A stretch of 64,000 bases of DNA from Paraburkholderia lycopersici (GTDB taxonomy: Bacteria > Pseudomonadota > Gammaproteobacteria > Burkholderiales > Burkholderiaceae), in the NCBI RefSeq assembly GCF_900096975.1, contig NZ_FMYQ01000001.1, positions 186,001 through 250,000 of the forward strand, given 5' to 3'. Positions within the stretch are counted from its first letter, which is position 1. The number at the start of each line of letters is the position of its first letter. Made by a program: the position numbers and the translations under genes. A model generated the notes under the pieces. That model ran no database searches. It saw only the letters and a list, made by a program, of their open reading frames with translations, and had not been told where the DNA came from. Of this stretch, positions 38,292 to 46,627 are shown in pieces.

Positions 38292-39437
38292 TTACATCTT
38301 CACGACGTCGAGAAGCGTCTTCTTGCCCGACTTGTAGTTGTACAGCGAGATCACACCATGCTTGAGGTCGCCCTTCGAATCGAAGGCCGTCTCGCCGATC
38401 ACGCCCTTGTAGTCCGTGCTCGGGATCTGCGCGAGGATCTTCGCGTGGTCGGTGGAATTCGCGCGTTTCATCGCGTCGACGACGATGTACACCGCGTCAT
38501 ACGTGAACGGCGCGTCGAATTCGATCGGATGACCGAAGCGCTTCTCGTACTTCGCGGCGAACGCCGCGCCGCCGTTCATGCGCTCGACCGCCATGCCGGC
38601 CTGCGAGCAGACGACGTTGTCCGTCGCCGCGCCCGCGAGCTGCGCGAGGCTTTCCGTACAGACGCCGTCGCCCGCGAGCACCTTCGCGCGCAGGCCGAGC
38701 TGCCTCGCCTGCTTCGCGAACGGGCCGCCGGTGGCGTCCATGCCGCCGTACATGATCGCGTCGGGGTTTTCGCCCTTGATCTTCGTGAGAATGGCGCGGA
38801 AATCGACGGCCTTGTCGTTCGTCGCATCGTGCGAGAGCACCTTGATGCCGAGCGACTTCGCCGTCTTCTCGAACTCGTTCGCAAGACCCTGACCATACGC
38901 AGTCGAATCGTCGACCACGGCCACGGTCTTCACGTTCAGGCTCTTCGCCGCGTAGTCGGCGAGCGCGGGGCCTTGCTGGGCGTCGGTCGCGACCACGCGG
39001 TAGGTGGTCTTGAAGCCCTGTAGCGTGTACGACGGATTGGTCGACGACGGCGAGATCTGCACGATGCCCGCGTCGCTGTAGATCTTCGAAGCCGGGATCG
39101 ATGCCCCCGAATTCAGGTGGCCGATGACCGCCACGACCTTGTCGTCGACGAGCTTCTGCGCGACCTGGGTCGCCTGGCGCGGGTCGGCGGCGTCATCCTG
39201 CGCGTCGAGCGCGAGCGTGACCTTCTGGCCGCCGATCGTGAGGCCCTTCGCGTTGATTTCCTCGACGGCGAGACGTGCGCCGTTTTCGTTGTCCTTGCCC
39301 AGGTGAGCCGAGCCGCCCGTAAGCGGGCCGACATGGCCGATCTTGACGACCTGATCGGCCGCCGCGTTGCCCGACAGCGCCGCGAACGCCACGACTGCTG
39401 CGCTCACCGGCAGCAGCTTGTGAAGCTTGAACGTCAT
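38292..39437 (-). CDS. Branched-chain amino acid ABC transporter binding protein
   Basis: Periplasmic type I solute-binding protein of the Leu/Ile/Val family, 381 residues. Signal peptide MTFKLHKLLPVSAAVVAFAALSGNAAA is cleaved before DQVVKIGHVGPLTGGSAHLGKDNENGARLAVEEIN, the typical start. Further motifs are VVAVIGHLNSGASIPASKIY, and YGQGLANEFEKTAKSLG. The ligand contact pocket is compatible with branched-chain amino acids but other amides are possible. No permease (livHM) or ATPase (livFG) gene is adjacent. AGGAG precedes the start. Confidence 0.9.
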   Translation of the reverse strand: MTFKLHKLLPVSAAVVAFAALSGNAAADQVVKIGHVGPLTGGSAHLGKDNENGARLAVEEINAKGLTIGGQKVTLALDAQDDAADPRQATQVAQKLVDDKVVAVIGHLNSGASIPASKIYSDAGIVQISPSSTNPSYTLQGFKTTYRVVATDAQQGPALADYAAKSLNVKTVAVVDDSTAYGQGLANEFEKTAKSLGIKVLSHDATNDKAVDFRAILTKIKGENPDAIMYGGMDATGGPFAKQARQLGLRAKVLAGDGVCTESLAQLAGAATDNVVCSQAGMAVERMNGGAAFAAKYEKRFGHPIEFDAPFTYDAVYIVVDAMKRANSTDHAKILAQIPSTDYKGVIGETAFDSKGDLKHGVISLYNYKSGKKTLLDVVKM

Positions 39438-39745
39438 TGAACTTTCTCCTGCGATCTTTTCTGGGAACTACCTGTTCGTATGCAACCCTGGGCTCGCCGC
39501 CTCATGCTTGCGATGCGCGCGTCCCTCGTCAACGCGGGCCGGACAAATGGCCCGGCGGCCGACGCGCCCATGGCCGCCCCATGTTAGCAGGCCGCTTAAT
39601 TTCGTGGTTGGGCTCTGGAAAGAGGCTGCAAGCCGCAGGAAAGAAAAGGGATGGGCCGCAGCGAGCGCGCGGACCGGATACCGGAGAAAGGCACAGCGGA
39701 GGGGCAAGACGCACGGCAGAGCGCCGTGCGTCTTGCCGAGGGGGC
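39438..39745. other. Gap between the binding-protein gene and the phosphatase gene
   Basis: These 308 bases contain the livK-like promoter on the right side (minus-strand TAACAT at about 39583) and, next to the phosphatase stop, a perfect 15-bp hairpin without a T run (39703-39737). No coding evidence; the open frames in it have no recognisable start or conservation. Confidence 0.55.
39703..39737. terminator. 15-bp perfect hairpin downstream of the phosphatase gene
   Basis: The stem is GGCAAGACGCACGGC paired with its complement, with AGAGC loop, nine bases after the phosphatase stop (minus strand). There is no T run on either side, so it may be a Rho-dependent end protector or a bidirectional block and not a classical intrinsic terminator. 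Confidence 0.4.
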
Positions 39746-40429
39746 TTATGACCGCGGCTGGGGCGTACGCCTGAAACCGTCGTCGGCGCTGACGCCGCCC
39801 AGATGCGCCACGTCGCCCCATGCGACGACGCGCGCCTGCGTCACATAGTCGTCGCGTTCGAAATCGACGACGTTCACGCTCGTGTTAAGAAGCGGCCAGG
39901 CGCGCGGCTCGTCGAGCGCGAGGCCATTCGCGAAACGGTACACGCAGTCGAGCACGCCGCCGTGCGCGACGCACGCAATGCGGCCGCCCGGATGCATCGC
40001 CAGAATCGGCTCCAGCGCATGCAGCACCCGATGATAGAACTCGCGCTGCGACTCGCCCTCGGGCGGCGTGAAACCGGGGTCGCGCGTTTGCCAGTGCGCG
40101 TACTCGTCGGGAAAGCGCCCGGAAATCTCGTCGCTGTCGTGGCCCTGGAACGCGCCGTAGTTGCGCTCGCGCAGGCCTTCGGCCAGTTGCACCGGCAAGC
40201 CGAGCGCCGCGGCGACGGGTTGTGCGGTCTGTTGCGCGCGCACCAGGTCGCTCGACCAGATCGCGTCGAGCCGCGCACCGGCCTGCGCTTCCTGCGCGAG
40301 CCGGGCGCCGAGCTGCTGCGCCTGGGCCATGCCGCTTTCGGCGAGCGGAATGTCGATATGCCCCTGAATGCGCTTGATGCGGTTCCAGGCCGTTTCGCCG
40401 TGGCGGATGAAGAGGATCTGCGTGTTCAT
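39746..40429 (-). CDS. Histidine phosphatase family protein
   Basis: A 227-residue member of the phosphoglycerate mutase-like histidine phosphatases. The catalytic motif is LFIRHGETAWN (His near residue 10, Arg before it) and the second catalytic His is in CVAHGGVLDCV. The substrate is unknown; it could be a cofactor-dependent mutase homologue or a phosphatase of GpmB type. It is downstream of dtd (3-bp gap) and tyrS, so the three are probably one operon. Confidence 0.9.
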   Translation of the reverse strand: MNTQILFIRHGETAWNRIKRIQGHIDIPLAESGMAQAQQLGARLAQEAQAGARLDAIWSSDLVRAQQTAQPVAAALGLPVQLAEGLRERNYGAFQGHDSDEISGRFPDEYAHWQTRDPGFTPPEGESQREFYHRVLHALEPILAMHPGGRIACVAHGGVLDCVYRFANGLALDEPRAWPLLNTSVNVVDFERDDYVTQARVVAWGDVAHLGGVSADDGFRRTPQPRS

Positions 40430-40432
40430 GAT

Positions 40433-40903
40433 TCAGTTGCGCACCTGGAGCCAGAACGTCACGGGCCCGTCGTTGACGAGCGACACCTGCATGTCCGCGC
40501 CGAACTCGCCCGTCTCGACCACGGGATGCTTCGCGCGCGCGGCGGCGACGAAGTAGTCGAACAGACGCCGCCCTTCGTCGGGCGGCGCGGCCGGCGTGAA
40601 ACTGGGGCGCAGGCCGCTGTTGGTGTCCGCCGCCAGCGTGAACTGCGAGACGAGCAGCAGGCCGCCGGCCTTGCCGTTGCCGTCGATGTTCTGCACGCTC
40701 AGATTCATCTTGCCCGCCGCGTCGCTGAACACGCGATAGCCGAGCAGCTTCGCGAGCAGCTTGTCGGCCTGGGCTTCGGTGTCGCCGCGCTCCGCGCAGA
40801 CGAGCGCGAGCAACCCCTGGCCGATCGCGCCGGTCACGCGCTCGCCGTCGCCGTCCGCCACGCGCACGTCGGCGCGGCGCACGCGCTGGATCAGCGCGAT
40901 CAT
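40433..40903 (-). CDS. dtd: D-aminoacyl-tRNA deacylase Dtd
   Basis: Dtd removes D-amino acids (and glycine) mischarged on tRNA. The 156-residue protein starts [15 protein letters not shown] and shows the catalytic [23 protein letters not shown] and the C-terminal [10 protein letters not shown] with the Gly-Pro motif for chiral selection. The ATG overlaps the tyrS stop (ATGA). Pairing with tyrS is sensible since D-Tyr-tRNA is a classic substrate. Confidence 0.96.
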   Translation of the reverse strand: MIALIQRVRRADVRVADGDGERVTGAIGQGLLALVCAERGDTEAQADKLLAKLLGYRVFSDAAGKMNLSVQNIDGNGKAGGLLLVSQFTLAADTNSGLRPSFTPAAPPDEGRRLFDYFVAAARAKHPVVETGEFGADMQVSLVNDGPVTFWLQVRN

Positions 40904-42153
40904 GCGGTGAGCGTGACGCGCGCGAAGCGGCGCTTGCCGACCTGCACGACGAATTCGCCCGCCTCGACCTTCAGGCCCTTGTTGGACACGGTGGCGCCGT
41001 CGATCTTCACGCCGCCCTGCTCGATGTTGCGCAGCGCCTCGCTCGTGGACGGCACGAGGCCCGCCTGCTTGAGCAACTGGCCGATGGCGAGCGGCGCGCC
41101 CGCGAGCGTCACCGACGCGATGTCGTCGGGCACGCCGCCCTTCGCGCGATGGTTGAAGTCTTCGAGCGCGCGTTCGGCGTCGGCCTGCGAGTGAAAGCGC
41201 GCGACGATCTCCTGCGCGAGCAGCACCTTGAAATCGCGCGGATTGCGGCCCGCCTCGATTTCGCGCCTGAAGCCCTCGATTTCCGCCATCGGACGGAACG
41301 AGAGCAGCGTGAAGTAACGCCACATCAGCACGTCGGAAATGGACATGAGCTTGCCGAACATGTCGTTCGGCTTTTCGCTGATGCCGACGTAGTTGTTCTT
41401 CGACTTCGACATCTTCTCGACGCCGTCCAGGCCTTCGAGCAGCGGCATCGTCAGAATGCACTGCTGCTCCTGCCCGTACTGCTTCTGCAGCTCGCGGCCC
41501 ACCAGCAGGTTGAACTTCTGGTCCGTGCCGCCGAGTTCGAGATCGGCGTTCAGCGCGACCGAGTCGTAGCCCTGCATGAGCGGGTAGAGGAATTCGTGGA
41601 TCGAGATCGGCACGCCGCTCTGGAAACGCTTCGTGAAGTCCTCGCGCTCCAGGATGCGCGCGACCGTGTAGCGCGACGCGAGCTTGATCATGCCGTCGGC
41701 GCCGAGCGGCATCGACCATTCGCTGTTGTAGCGGATCTCGGTCTTTTCGCGGTCGAGCACGAGCGCGGCCTGCTCGAAATACGTTTTCGCGTTCGATTCG
41801 ATCTGCTCGCGCGTGAGCGGCGGGCGCGTGGCGTTGCGGCCCGACGGGTCGCCGATCAGCGAAGTGAAGTCGCCGATCAGGAAGATCACGGTGTGGCCGA
41901 GATCCTGCAACTGGCGCATCTTGTTGAGCACGACCGTGTGGCCGATGTGGATGTCGGGCGCGGTCGGATCGAGGCCGAGCTTGATGCGCAGCGGCGTGCC
42001 GGTGGCCGCGCTGCGGGCGAGCTTCTGCTCGAATTCTGCTTCGATCAGCAATTCGTCGACGCCGCGCTTCGTGACGGCAAGCGCGTGACGGACTTCGTCG
42101 GTGACCGGAAAGGCGTCTTTTGCGCCGCTGTTGGGAGTGGACTCGGTGCTCAT
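40900..42153 (-). CDS. tyrS: Tyrosyl-tRNA synthetase TyrS
   Basis: TyrS charges tRNA-Tyr. The 417-residue class I enzyme has HIGH at 69-72 ([11 protein letters not shown]), KMSKS at 247-251 ([12 protein letters not shown]), and a C-terminal S4 RNA-binding domain ([24 protein letters not shown]). First gene of tyrS-dtd-phosphatase. It diverges from anmK. Confidence 0.97.
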   Translation of the reverse strand: MSTESTPNSGAKDAFPVTDEVRHALAVTKRGVDELLIEAEFEQKLARSAATGTPLRIKLGLDPTAPDIHIGHTVVLNKMRQLQDLGHTVIFLIGDFTSLIGDPSGRNATRPPLTREQIESNAKTYFEQAALVLDREKTEIRYNSEWSMPLGADGMIKLASRYTVARILEREDFTKRFQSGVPISIHEFLYPLMQGYDSVALNADLELGGTDQKFNLLVGRELQKQYGQEQQCILTMPLLEGLDGVEKMSKSKNNYVGISEKPNDMFGKLMSISDVLMWRYFTLLSFRPMAEIEGFRREIEAGRNPRDFKVLLAQEIVARFHSQADAERALEDFNHRAKGGVPDDIASVTLAGAPLAIGQLLKQAGLVPSTSEALRNIEQGGVKIDGATVSNKGLKVEAGEFVVQVGKRRFARVTLTA

Positions 42154-42390
42154 GCTCGATCGATTCTGTCGTTAAGTCGGAGGCTAGAACGCAATTTTAC
42201 GTGATTCGACTCGCCTGGCCGACGTTTGCCGGTCTCGCGCGCGGCGCTCGCATCGCCCCGCTTCGCGAACCGCCGCGCCACGGGTCCCGGCAAGGCGCGC
42301 AACCGTCCGCCTTTCGGCTTACGCTTGAAGGGCATTGCCCCGATAATCTCCGGCAGGGCACGGAATCCGAATTCGAGAGAGGAGCACAAC

Positions 42391-43545
42391 GTGGCGCCAC
42401 GCGACGCACGAAACGAGAGCGCACACGCCGCCGACGGCGTGTATTTGGGCCTGATGTCGGGCACCAGCATGGACGGCGTGGACGGCGTCGCCGTGCGCTT
42501 CGAGACGGGCCAGCGGCCGGTGGTGCTGGCCGAGGCGTTCGTCGGGTTCGCGCAGGGGCTGCGCGAGGCGCTGTTTTCGCTGCAGCAGCCGGGCGAGAAC
42601 GAAATCGAACGCGAAGCGCTCGCCGGCAATGCGCTGGCGGCGCGCTACGCGGTGTGCTGTCACGAGTTGCTGCGCGCGGGCAACCTTTCCGTCAACGGCG
42701 TGCGGGCGATCGGCGCGCACGGCCAGACCGTGCGGCATCGGCCCGAAAAGGGCTACACGGTGCAGATCCAGAATCCGGCGCTGCTCGCGGAGCTCACGCA
42801 TATCGACGTCATCGCCGACTTCCGCAGCCGCGACGTCGCCTCGGGCGGCCAGGGCGCGCCGCTCGTGCCCGCGTTTCACGCAACCGTCTTCGGCTCGCGC
42901 CAGGAAACGCGCGTGGTCTGCAACCTGGGCGGCATCAGCAACATCACGGTGCTTTCGGCGACGGGCGCCGTGCGCGGCTTCGACTGCGGCCCGGCCAACG
43001 CGCTGCTCGACCTCTGGGCCGAACGGCATCTGGGCAAGCCCTACGACGAGAACGGCAGGTTCGCGGCGAGCGGCAATCTGCATCAGCCGCTTCTGAATGT
43101 CCTGCTCGACGAGCCGTTTTTCGAGCAGCAGCCGCCCAAGAGCACGGGCCGCGATCTCTTCAACGGGCAGTGGCTCGACGAAAAGCTCAGGGGCTTCAAA
43201 GCGCTCTCGCCTGCGGATGTGCAGGCCACGCTCGTCGGGCTGACCGCGGTAAGCGTGGTGCGCGAGATCGAGCGCCATGCGAGCGATTGCCGCGCCGCCT
43301 ACGTGTGCGGAGGCGGCGCGCGCAATCCTGTGTTGATGGCAGCGCTGCAGAAGGCGCTCGAAACGGGTGGCGTGGCGGGCGTGCCGGTCGCGACGACCGA
43401 GGTGCTTGGCGTGCCGCCGCATCAGGTGGAGCCGCTCGCCTTCGCGTGGCTCGCGATGCGCTGCCTGGCTCGCGAGCCAGGCAACCTCGCGGCCGTGACG
43501 GGCGCGGCGGGCGAGCGCGTGCTGGGAGCGATGTATCCGCGTTGA
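42391..43545 (+). CDS. anmK: Anhydro-N-acetylmuramic acid kinase AnmK
   Basis: AnmK phosphorylates and hydrates anhydro-MurNAc released in peptidoglycan recycling to give MurNAc-6-phosphate. The 384-residue protein has the ASKHA fold: [21 protein letters not shown] (phosphate 1), [35 protein letters not shown], and [13 protein letters not shown]. The GTG at 42391 is the start: AGAGGAG lies 8-14 bp upstream and no ATG in frame fits better. It diverges from tyrS. A strong terminator follows. Confidence 0.95.
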   Translation: MAPRDARNESAHAADGVYLGLMSGTSMDGVDGVAVRFETGQRPVVLAEAFVGFAQGLREALFSLQQPGENEIEREALAGNALAARYAVCCHELLRAGNLSVNGVRAIGAHGQTVRHRPEKGYTVQIQNPALLAELTHIDVIADFRSRDVASGGQGAPLVPAFHATVFGSRQETRVVCNLGGISNITVLSATGAVRGFDCGPANALLDLWAERHLGKPYDENGRFAASGNLHQPLLNVLLDEPFFEQQPPKSTGRDLFNGQWLDEKLRGFKALSPADVQATLVGLTAVSVVREIERHASDCRAAYVCGGGARNPVLMAALQKALETGGVAGVPVATTEVLGVPPHQVEPLAFAWLAMRCLAREPGNLAAVTGAAGERVLGAMYPR

Positions 43546-43567
43546 GCGCCCGCTCGCCGCACCCATG

Positions 43568-43593
43568 AAAAACGGGGCCGAAGCCCCGTTTTT
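43568..43593. terminator. Bidirectional terminator, anmK / erpA
   Basis: AACGGGGC / GCCCCGTT stem with CGAA loop, flanked by three A and three T beyond the stem. It lies between convergent genes. Confidence 0.9.
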
Positions 43594-43614
43594 CATTGCA
43601 GCCAACTCGCCCGA

Positions 43615-43980
43615 TCAGACCGAGAACGACGAACCGCAACCACAGGTGGTGCTCGCGTTCGGGTTCTTGATGACGAACTGCGCGCCGTTCAGATCGTCCT
43701 TGTAGTCGATCTCGGCGCCGACGAGATATTGATAGCTCATCGAGTCGATCAAGAGCTGGACGCCGTTGCGGTTCATCACGGTGTCGTCTTCGTTGATCGT
43801 CTCGTCAAACGTGAATCCATACTGGAAGCCCGAACAGCCGCCGCCCTGCACGAATACGCGCAGCTTCAGTTCCGGGTTGCCTTCCTCGTCGATCAGTTGC
43901 TTGACCTTGTCAGCCGCTGCTTCGGTGAAAACGAAGGGATCGGGCATTTCGGTCGCGATAGTTTCGGTGACAGCGCTCAT
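43615..43980 (-). CDS. erpA: Iron-sulfur cluster insertion protein ErpA
   Basis: ErpA is an A-type carrier that delivers Fe-S clusters to apo-proteins, including isoprenoid enzymes. The 121-residue protein has the three conserved cysteines: [15 protein letters not shown] and the C-terminal CGCGSSFSV. The segment [31 protein letters not shown] is also characteristic. It lies downstream of rplM-rpsI on the same strand with its own probable promoter. Confidence 0.96.
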   Translation of the reverse strand: MSAVTETIATEMPDPFVFTEAAADKVKQLIDEEGNPELKLRVFVQGGGCSGFQYGFTFDETINEDDTVMNRNGVQLLIDSMSYQYLVGAEIDYKDDLNGAQFVIKNPNASTTCGCGSSFSV

Positions 43981-44010
43981 TCGAACTCTCCAAAAAAGCT
44001 TCTAGCCGTT

Positions 44011-44016
44011 ATTGTA
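44011..44016 (-). promoter_or_regulatory. Probable -10 box of erpA
   Basis: TACAAT on the minus strand lies about 30 bp upstream of the erpA ATG, in a short AT-rich patch. The -35 element AGCACG at 16-bp spacing is weak. Confidence 0.45.
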
Positions 44017-44111
44017 GGGCTCTTCCTGATATCGTGCTTAAGCCCACAAAATCAAGGGTTTCTCCAGACTGCCGCAGCGTGCGCAGCATGCCCGGAATAC
44101 GCCGACAAAAC

Positions 44112-44150
44112 GAAAAAGCCGCCCGGCGCAGGAAAGCGCGGACGGCTTTT
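44112..44150 (-). terminator. Terminator of rplM-rpsI
   Basis: AAAAGCCG / CGGCTTTT outer stem with an inner GC-rich pairing, 52 bp after the rpsI stop. On the minus strand the U run is formed by the 3' arm plus a further T. Confidence 0.75.
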
Positions 44151-44201
44151 GCAACGGCACCGCACTCCGCGAGGAGCACGGGCCAAAGCGCCAACGTGAA
44201 A

Positions 44202-44594
44202 TTAACGCTTCGAGAACTGCTTGCGGCGGCGTGCCTTGTGGAAACCGACCTTCTTACGTTCCACTTCACGTGCGTCGCGGGTGACGAAGCCAGCGTTCGA
44301 CAGTGCCGGCTTGAGCGTCGCGTCGTAGTCGATCAGCGCGCGCGTGATGCCGTGGCGAACCGCGCCGGCCTGGCCCGTTTCGCCGCCGCCCGTCACGTTC
44401 ACCTTGATGTCGAACGTCGTGCCGTGGCTCGTGAGCTCCAGCGGCTGACGCACGATCATGAGCGACGTTTCGCGCGAGAAGTAGTCGGCGATGGGCTTGC
44501 CGTTGACGACGATATCGCCCTTGCCCGACTTGATGAAGACACGAGCGACGGCGCTCTTGCGGCGGCCCGTACCGTAATTCCAGTTACCGATCAT
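44202..44594 (-). CDS. rpsI: 30S ribosomal protein S9
   Basis: S9 sits in the small-subunit head and its C-terminal tail contacts P-site tRNA. The 130-residue protein starts [39 protein letters not shown] and ends RRRKQFSKR, the typical tail with terminal Arg. It is 11 bp downstream of rplM. Confidence 0.98.
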   Translation of the reverse strand: MIGNWNYGTGRRKSAVARVFIKSGKGDIVVNGKPIADYFSRETSLMIVRQPLELTSHGTTFDIKVNVTGGGETGQAGAVRHGITRALIDYDATLKPALSNAGFVTRDAREVERKKVGFHKARRRKQFSKR

Positions 44595-44605
44595 GTGGGC
44601 TCCCC

Positions 44606-45034
44606 TTAGATCTCGAGCGCCTTCGGCTGTTGCGCCGAGTGCGGATGCGTTGCGTCTGCGTAGACCTTCAGCTTCTTGATCATCGCGTAGCCGAGCGGGC
44701 CTTTCGGCAGCATGCCCTTCACGGCCTTCTCGAGCGCGCGGCCCGGGAAGCGTTCCTGCATCTTGCCGAACGTCGTTTCGTAGATACCGCCCGGGTAGCC
44801 CGAGTGACGGTAGTACTTCTTGTCGGTCGTCTTGTTGCCCGTGACCTTCAGCTTGCCGGCGTTGATGATGATGATGAAATCACCCGTGTCGACGTGCGGG
44901 GTGAACTCAGGCTTGTGCTTGCCGCGAAGACGGCGTGCCACTTCGCTGGCGACACGGCCGAGAACCTTATCCGTCGCGTCAATCACGTACCATTCGCGCT
45001 GCACTTCATGTGCCTTGGCGGAAAAAGTCTTCAT
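44606..45034 (-). CDS. rplM: 50S ribosomal protein L13
   Basis: L13 is an early-assembly large-subunit protein. The 142-residue protein has [46 protein letters not shown] and [27 protein letters not shown], both diagnostic. First gene of rplM-rpsI. The ribosome-binding site is weak (GGA about 9 bp upstream). Confidence 0.98.
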   Translation of the reverse strand: MKTFSAKAHEVQREWYVIDATDKVLGRVASEVARRLRGKHKPEFTPHVDTGDFIIIINAGKLKVTGNKTTDKKYYRHSGYPGGIYETTFGKMQERFPGRALEKAVKGMLPKGPLGYAMIKKLKVYADATHPHSAQQPKALEI

Positions 45035-45160
45035 GATCGATCCAAAAAATATGCTGTGCCCTGTTTCGTCCTGCTTGTAAGGTGACGCTCGTTGGCGCCG
45101 GCGCAGGCTCTCCCTGTTCCGGGTTACCCCGGCCTTCCCGCGGGCATGGATGCGGGAAAC
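45035..45160 (-). promoter_or_regulatory. rplM 5' leader, candidate L13 autoregulation
   Basis: Between the predicted start site (about 45160) and the ATG lies a leader of about 125 nt with two short stable stems (TTCCCGC/GCGGGAA and CCGGG/CCCGG) and a weak ribosome-binding site. In E. coli L13 represses its own operon by binding its leader. No recognised L13 motif was seen here, so this is inference from position. Confidence 0.4.
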
Positions 45161-45165
45161 CTTGG

Positions 45166-45195
45166 ATTATAAAGGGAAAATTGGCCACGCGTCAA
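45166..45195 (-). promoter_or_regulatory. rplM-rpsI sigma-70 promoter
   Basis: TTGACG (-35, 45195-45190) and TATAAT (-10, 45171-45166) are separated by 18 bp on the minus strand. Both boxes are near-consensus, as expected for a ribosomal protein operon. Confidence 0.75.
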
Positions 45196-45233
45196 AATTT
45201 GCGCTAGACGGGCCGAAACGACGACGCTGGACG

Positions 45234-45264
45234 AAAAAAAGCCCGAACGCGTTTGTTCGGGCTT
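45234..45264 (-). terminator. Terminator of the predicted small RNA
   Basis: GCCCGAAC / GTTCGGGC stem with a six-base loop, followed on the minus strand by seven T. No protein gene lies upstream on this strand within 2 kb, which argues it ends a small RNA. Confidence 0.9.
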
Positions 45265-45329
45265 AATCCACCTTTTGGAGGAGGGTGGAGGAGACATGCT
45301 GAGGTGTCGTGAAGCACGACAACCAATGT
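45234..45329 (-). ncRNA. Predicted small RNA with CUCCUCC loop
   Basis: A transcript of about 96 nt is predicted from a sigma-70 promoter (45335-45363) to a strong terminator. In order it holds a seven-bp hairpin (TGTCGTG/CACGACA with a three-base loop), the single-stranded stretch TCTCCTCC, a six-bp hairpin UCCACC/GGUGGA with an 11-base loop starting CUCCUCC, and the terminator. CUCCUCC can pair with GGAGG Shine-Dalgarno sequences, so a trans-acting role as repressor of translation is plausible. This plan resembles the CCUCCUCCC-loop 'cuckoo' RNAs of Rhodobacter. A known Burkholderia small RNA may correspond to it; this cannot be checked here. Confidence 0.7.
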
Positions 45330-45334
45330 GAAAA

Positions 45335-45363
45335 ATTATACGGATCGATCTTGTGCGACGCAA
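45335..45363 (-). promoter_or_regulatory. Sigma-70 promoter of the predicted small RNA
   Basis: TTGCGT (-35, 45363-45358), a 17-bp spacer and a perfect TATAAT (-10, 45340-45335) on the minus strand. The start site would fall near 45329-45327. Confidence 0.65.
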
Positions 45364-45370
45364 GGACATT

Positions 45371-45655
45371 TGCATTGCGAAATCGAAAACCACAATACGA
45401 AACGCCAAAACGTCATCGAATGCGCAATAAAGTCCTTAATAATCACTGACATAGAAATTTGCTCACGTGAATCATGCGTTTCGACTAGAGCAAAATCCCT
45501 AATTTCGCAGCGAGATCGGCCGCGCACGACAGGTGCCGCACCGCACCATTCAACCGTAATGTGTCGGGCGCGCGTCGCCATGTCCTCCCCGGACATACCA
45601 GTAAGTCGCGGGCTACAATGCCGTCTGAATCAAGAAACTGCGCGGGGGCACACGC
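45371..45655. other. AT-rich gap upstream of the OsmC-type gene
   Basis: Bases 45371-45510 are clearly less GC-rich than the surroundings and contain an interrupted inverted repeat (TTTGCTC...GAGCAAA, about 45459-45500). The rest, to 45655, carries the probable OsmC promoter (TACAAT at 45614-45619). No gene was found on either strand. Confidence 0.5.
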
Positions 45656-46078
45656 ATGGAATGCAAAGTTAGCTGGATGGGCCACGACGGCATGGCGTTC
45701 GCAGCCGAAACAGGCAGCGGCCACCTCGTCAACATGGACGGCGCCCCGGAAGGCGGCGGCCACAACCTTGCGCCGCGGCCCATGGAAATGGTGCTGCTCG
45801 GCACGGGCGGCTGCACGGCCTACGATGTGGTGCTGATCCTCAAGAAAAGCCGCCAGGAAGTGAGCGGCTGCAGCGTGACGCTGAAGGCCGAGCGCGCGAG
45901 CGAAGATCCGAAGGTCTTCACGAAGATCCACTTTCATTTCACCGTGACCGGCAAGAACCTGAATCCGACCACCGTCGAACGCGCGATCAACCTGTCGCAC
46001 GACAAGTACTGCTCGGCGTCGATCATGATCGGCAAGACCGCCGAGATCACGCATACGTTCGAGATCGTCGCGGCCTGA
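45656..46078 (+). CDS. OsmC-family peroxiredoxin-like protein
   Basis: OsmC/Ohr-fold proteins reduce organic or hydroperoxides using two cysteines. The 140-residue protein starts MECKVSWMGHDGMAFAAETG and has the first cysteine in LLGTGGCTAYDVVLIL and the second in EVSGCSVTLKAER, spaced as in the family. Substrate range is unknown. It is a single gene with a terminator shared with rnpB. Confidence 0.93.
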   Translation: MECKVSWMGHDGMAFAAETGSGHLVNMDGAPEGGGHNLAPRPMEMVLLGTGGCTAYDVVLILKKSRQEVSGCSVTLKAERASEDPKVFTKIHFHFTVTGKNLNPTTVERAINLSHDKYCSASIMIGKTAEITHTFEIVAA

Positions 46079-46086
46079 CGAGAATG

Positions 46087-46126
46087 AAAAAAGCCGGCGC
46101 GGTTCGATGAACCGCGCCGGCTTTTT
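46087..46126. terminator. Bidirectional terminator, osmC-type gene / rnpB
   Basis: A 16-bp stem (AAAAGCCGGCGCGGTT and its complement) with CGATG loop, with A runs on one side and T runs on the other. It serves the OsmC gene (+) and RNase P RNA (-). Confidence 0.92.
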
Positions 46127-46152
46127 ATCGTCTGTGCAACATGAATGGAGCG

Positions 46153-46563
46153 GCAAAGCAGGCCGATAAGCCGGATTCTGTGCACGCGCCGCGTCCGAAA
46201 ACGCGCCGCGCGTGGCAGCCATTCCTCTAGGCGCGCCATTGCTGACGCGCTCAAGCTTCCTACCCGCAGACGAGACGGGGGCCCCGTCCTGCATCCGTAG
46301 ATGCGCGCCTGCCTACTTGGAATTGCTCCGGGTGGAGGTTGCCGTGCCGTCTGCGTCGCCGCAGACGCGGTGCGCTCTTACCGCACCGTTTCACCCTTGC
46401 CTGATCCCGACCGAAATCGGGCCATCGGCGGTCTGTTCTCTGTTGCCCTGTTCCGCGTGTCGCCACGGATGGCCGTTAGCCATCACCCTGCCCTGTGGAG
46501 TCCGGACTTTCCTCGCCCCCTTTGGCCGAAACCTCGGGGCCGCGACTGCCTGGCCTGCTTTGC
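46153..46563 (-). ncRNA. rnpB: RNase P RNA (class A)
   Basis: RNase P RNA cleaves the 5' leader from pre-tRNAs. The minus strand has the universal core GAGGAAAGTCCGGACTCC and the 3' block AGAATCCGGCTTATCGGCC. The ends form P1: GCAAAGCAGGCC at the 5' end (46563-46552) is complementary to GGCCTGCTTTGC at the 3' end. The size of about 411 nt fits betaproteobacteria. Exact ends are approximate. Confidence 0.95.
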
Positions 46564-46571
46564 GAGGCGCG

Positions 46572-46577
46572 ATCTTA
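46572..46577 (-). promoter_or_regulatory. -10 box of rnpB
   Basis: TAAGAT on the minus strand lies 8 bp upstream of the predicted 5' end of RNase P RNA. The -35 is not clear. Confidence 0.5.
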
Positions 46578-46627
46578 GCACGACGAGGCGCGCCGCGGCC
46601 GGAGCCGGATCGATCACGGCCGCGCTT

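Noticed and set aside
39427..39774. Short plus-strand frames in the gap after the binding-protein gene
   Set aside because: No ribosome-binding site, overlapping frames in the same direction, and a palindrome that dictates the sequence; no domain.
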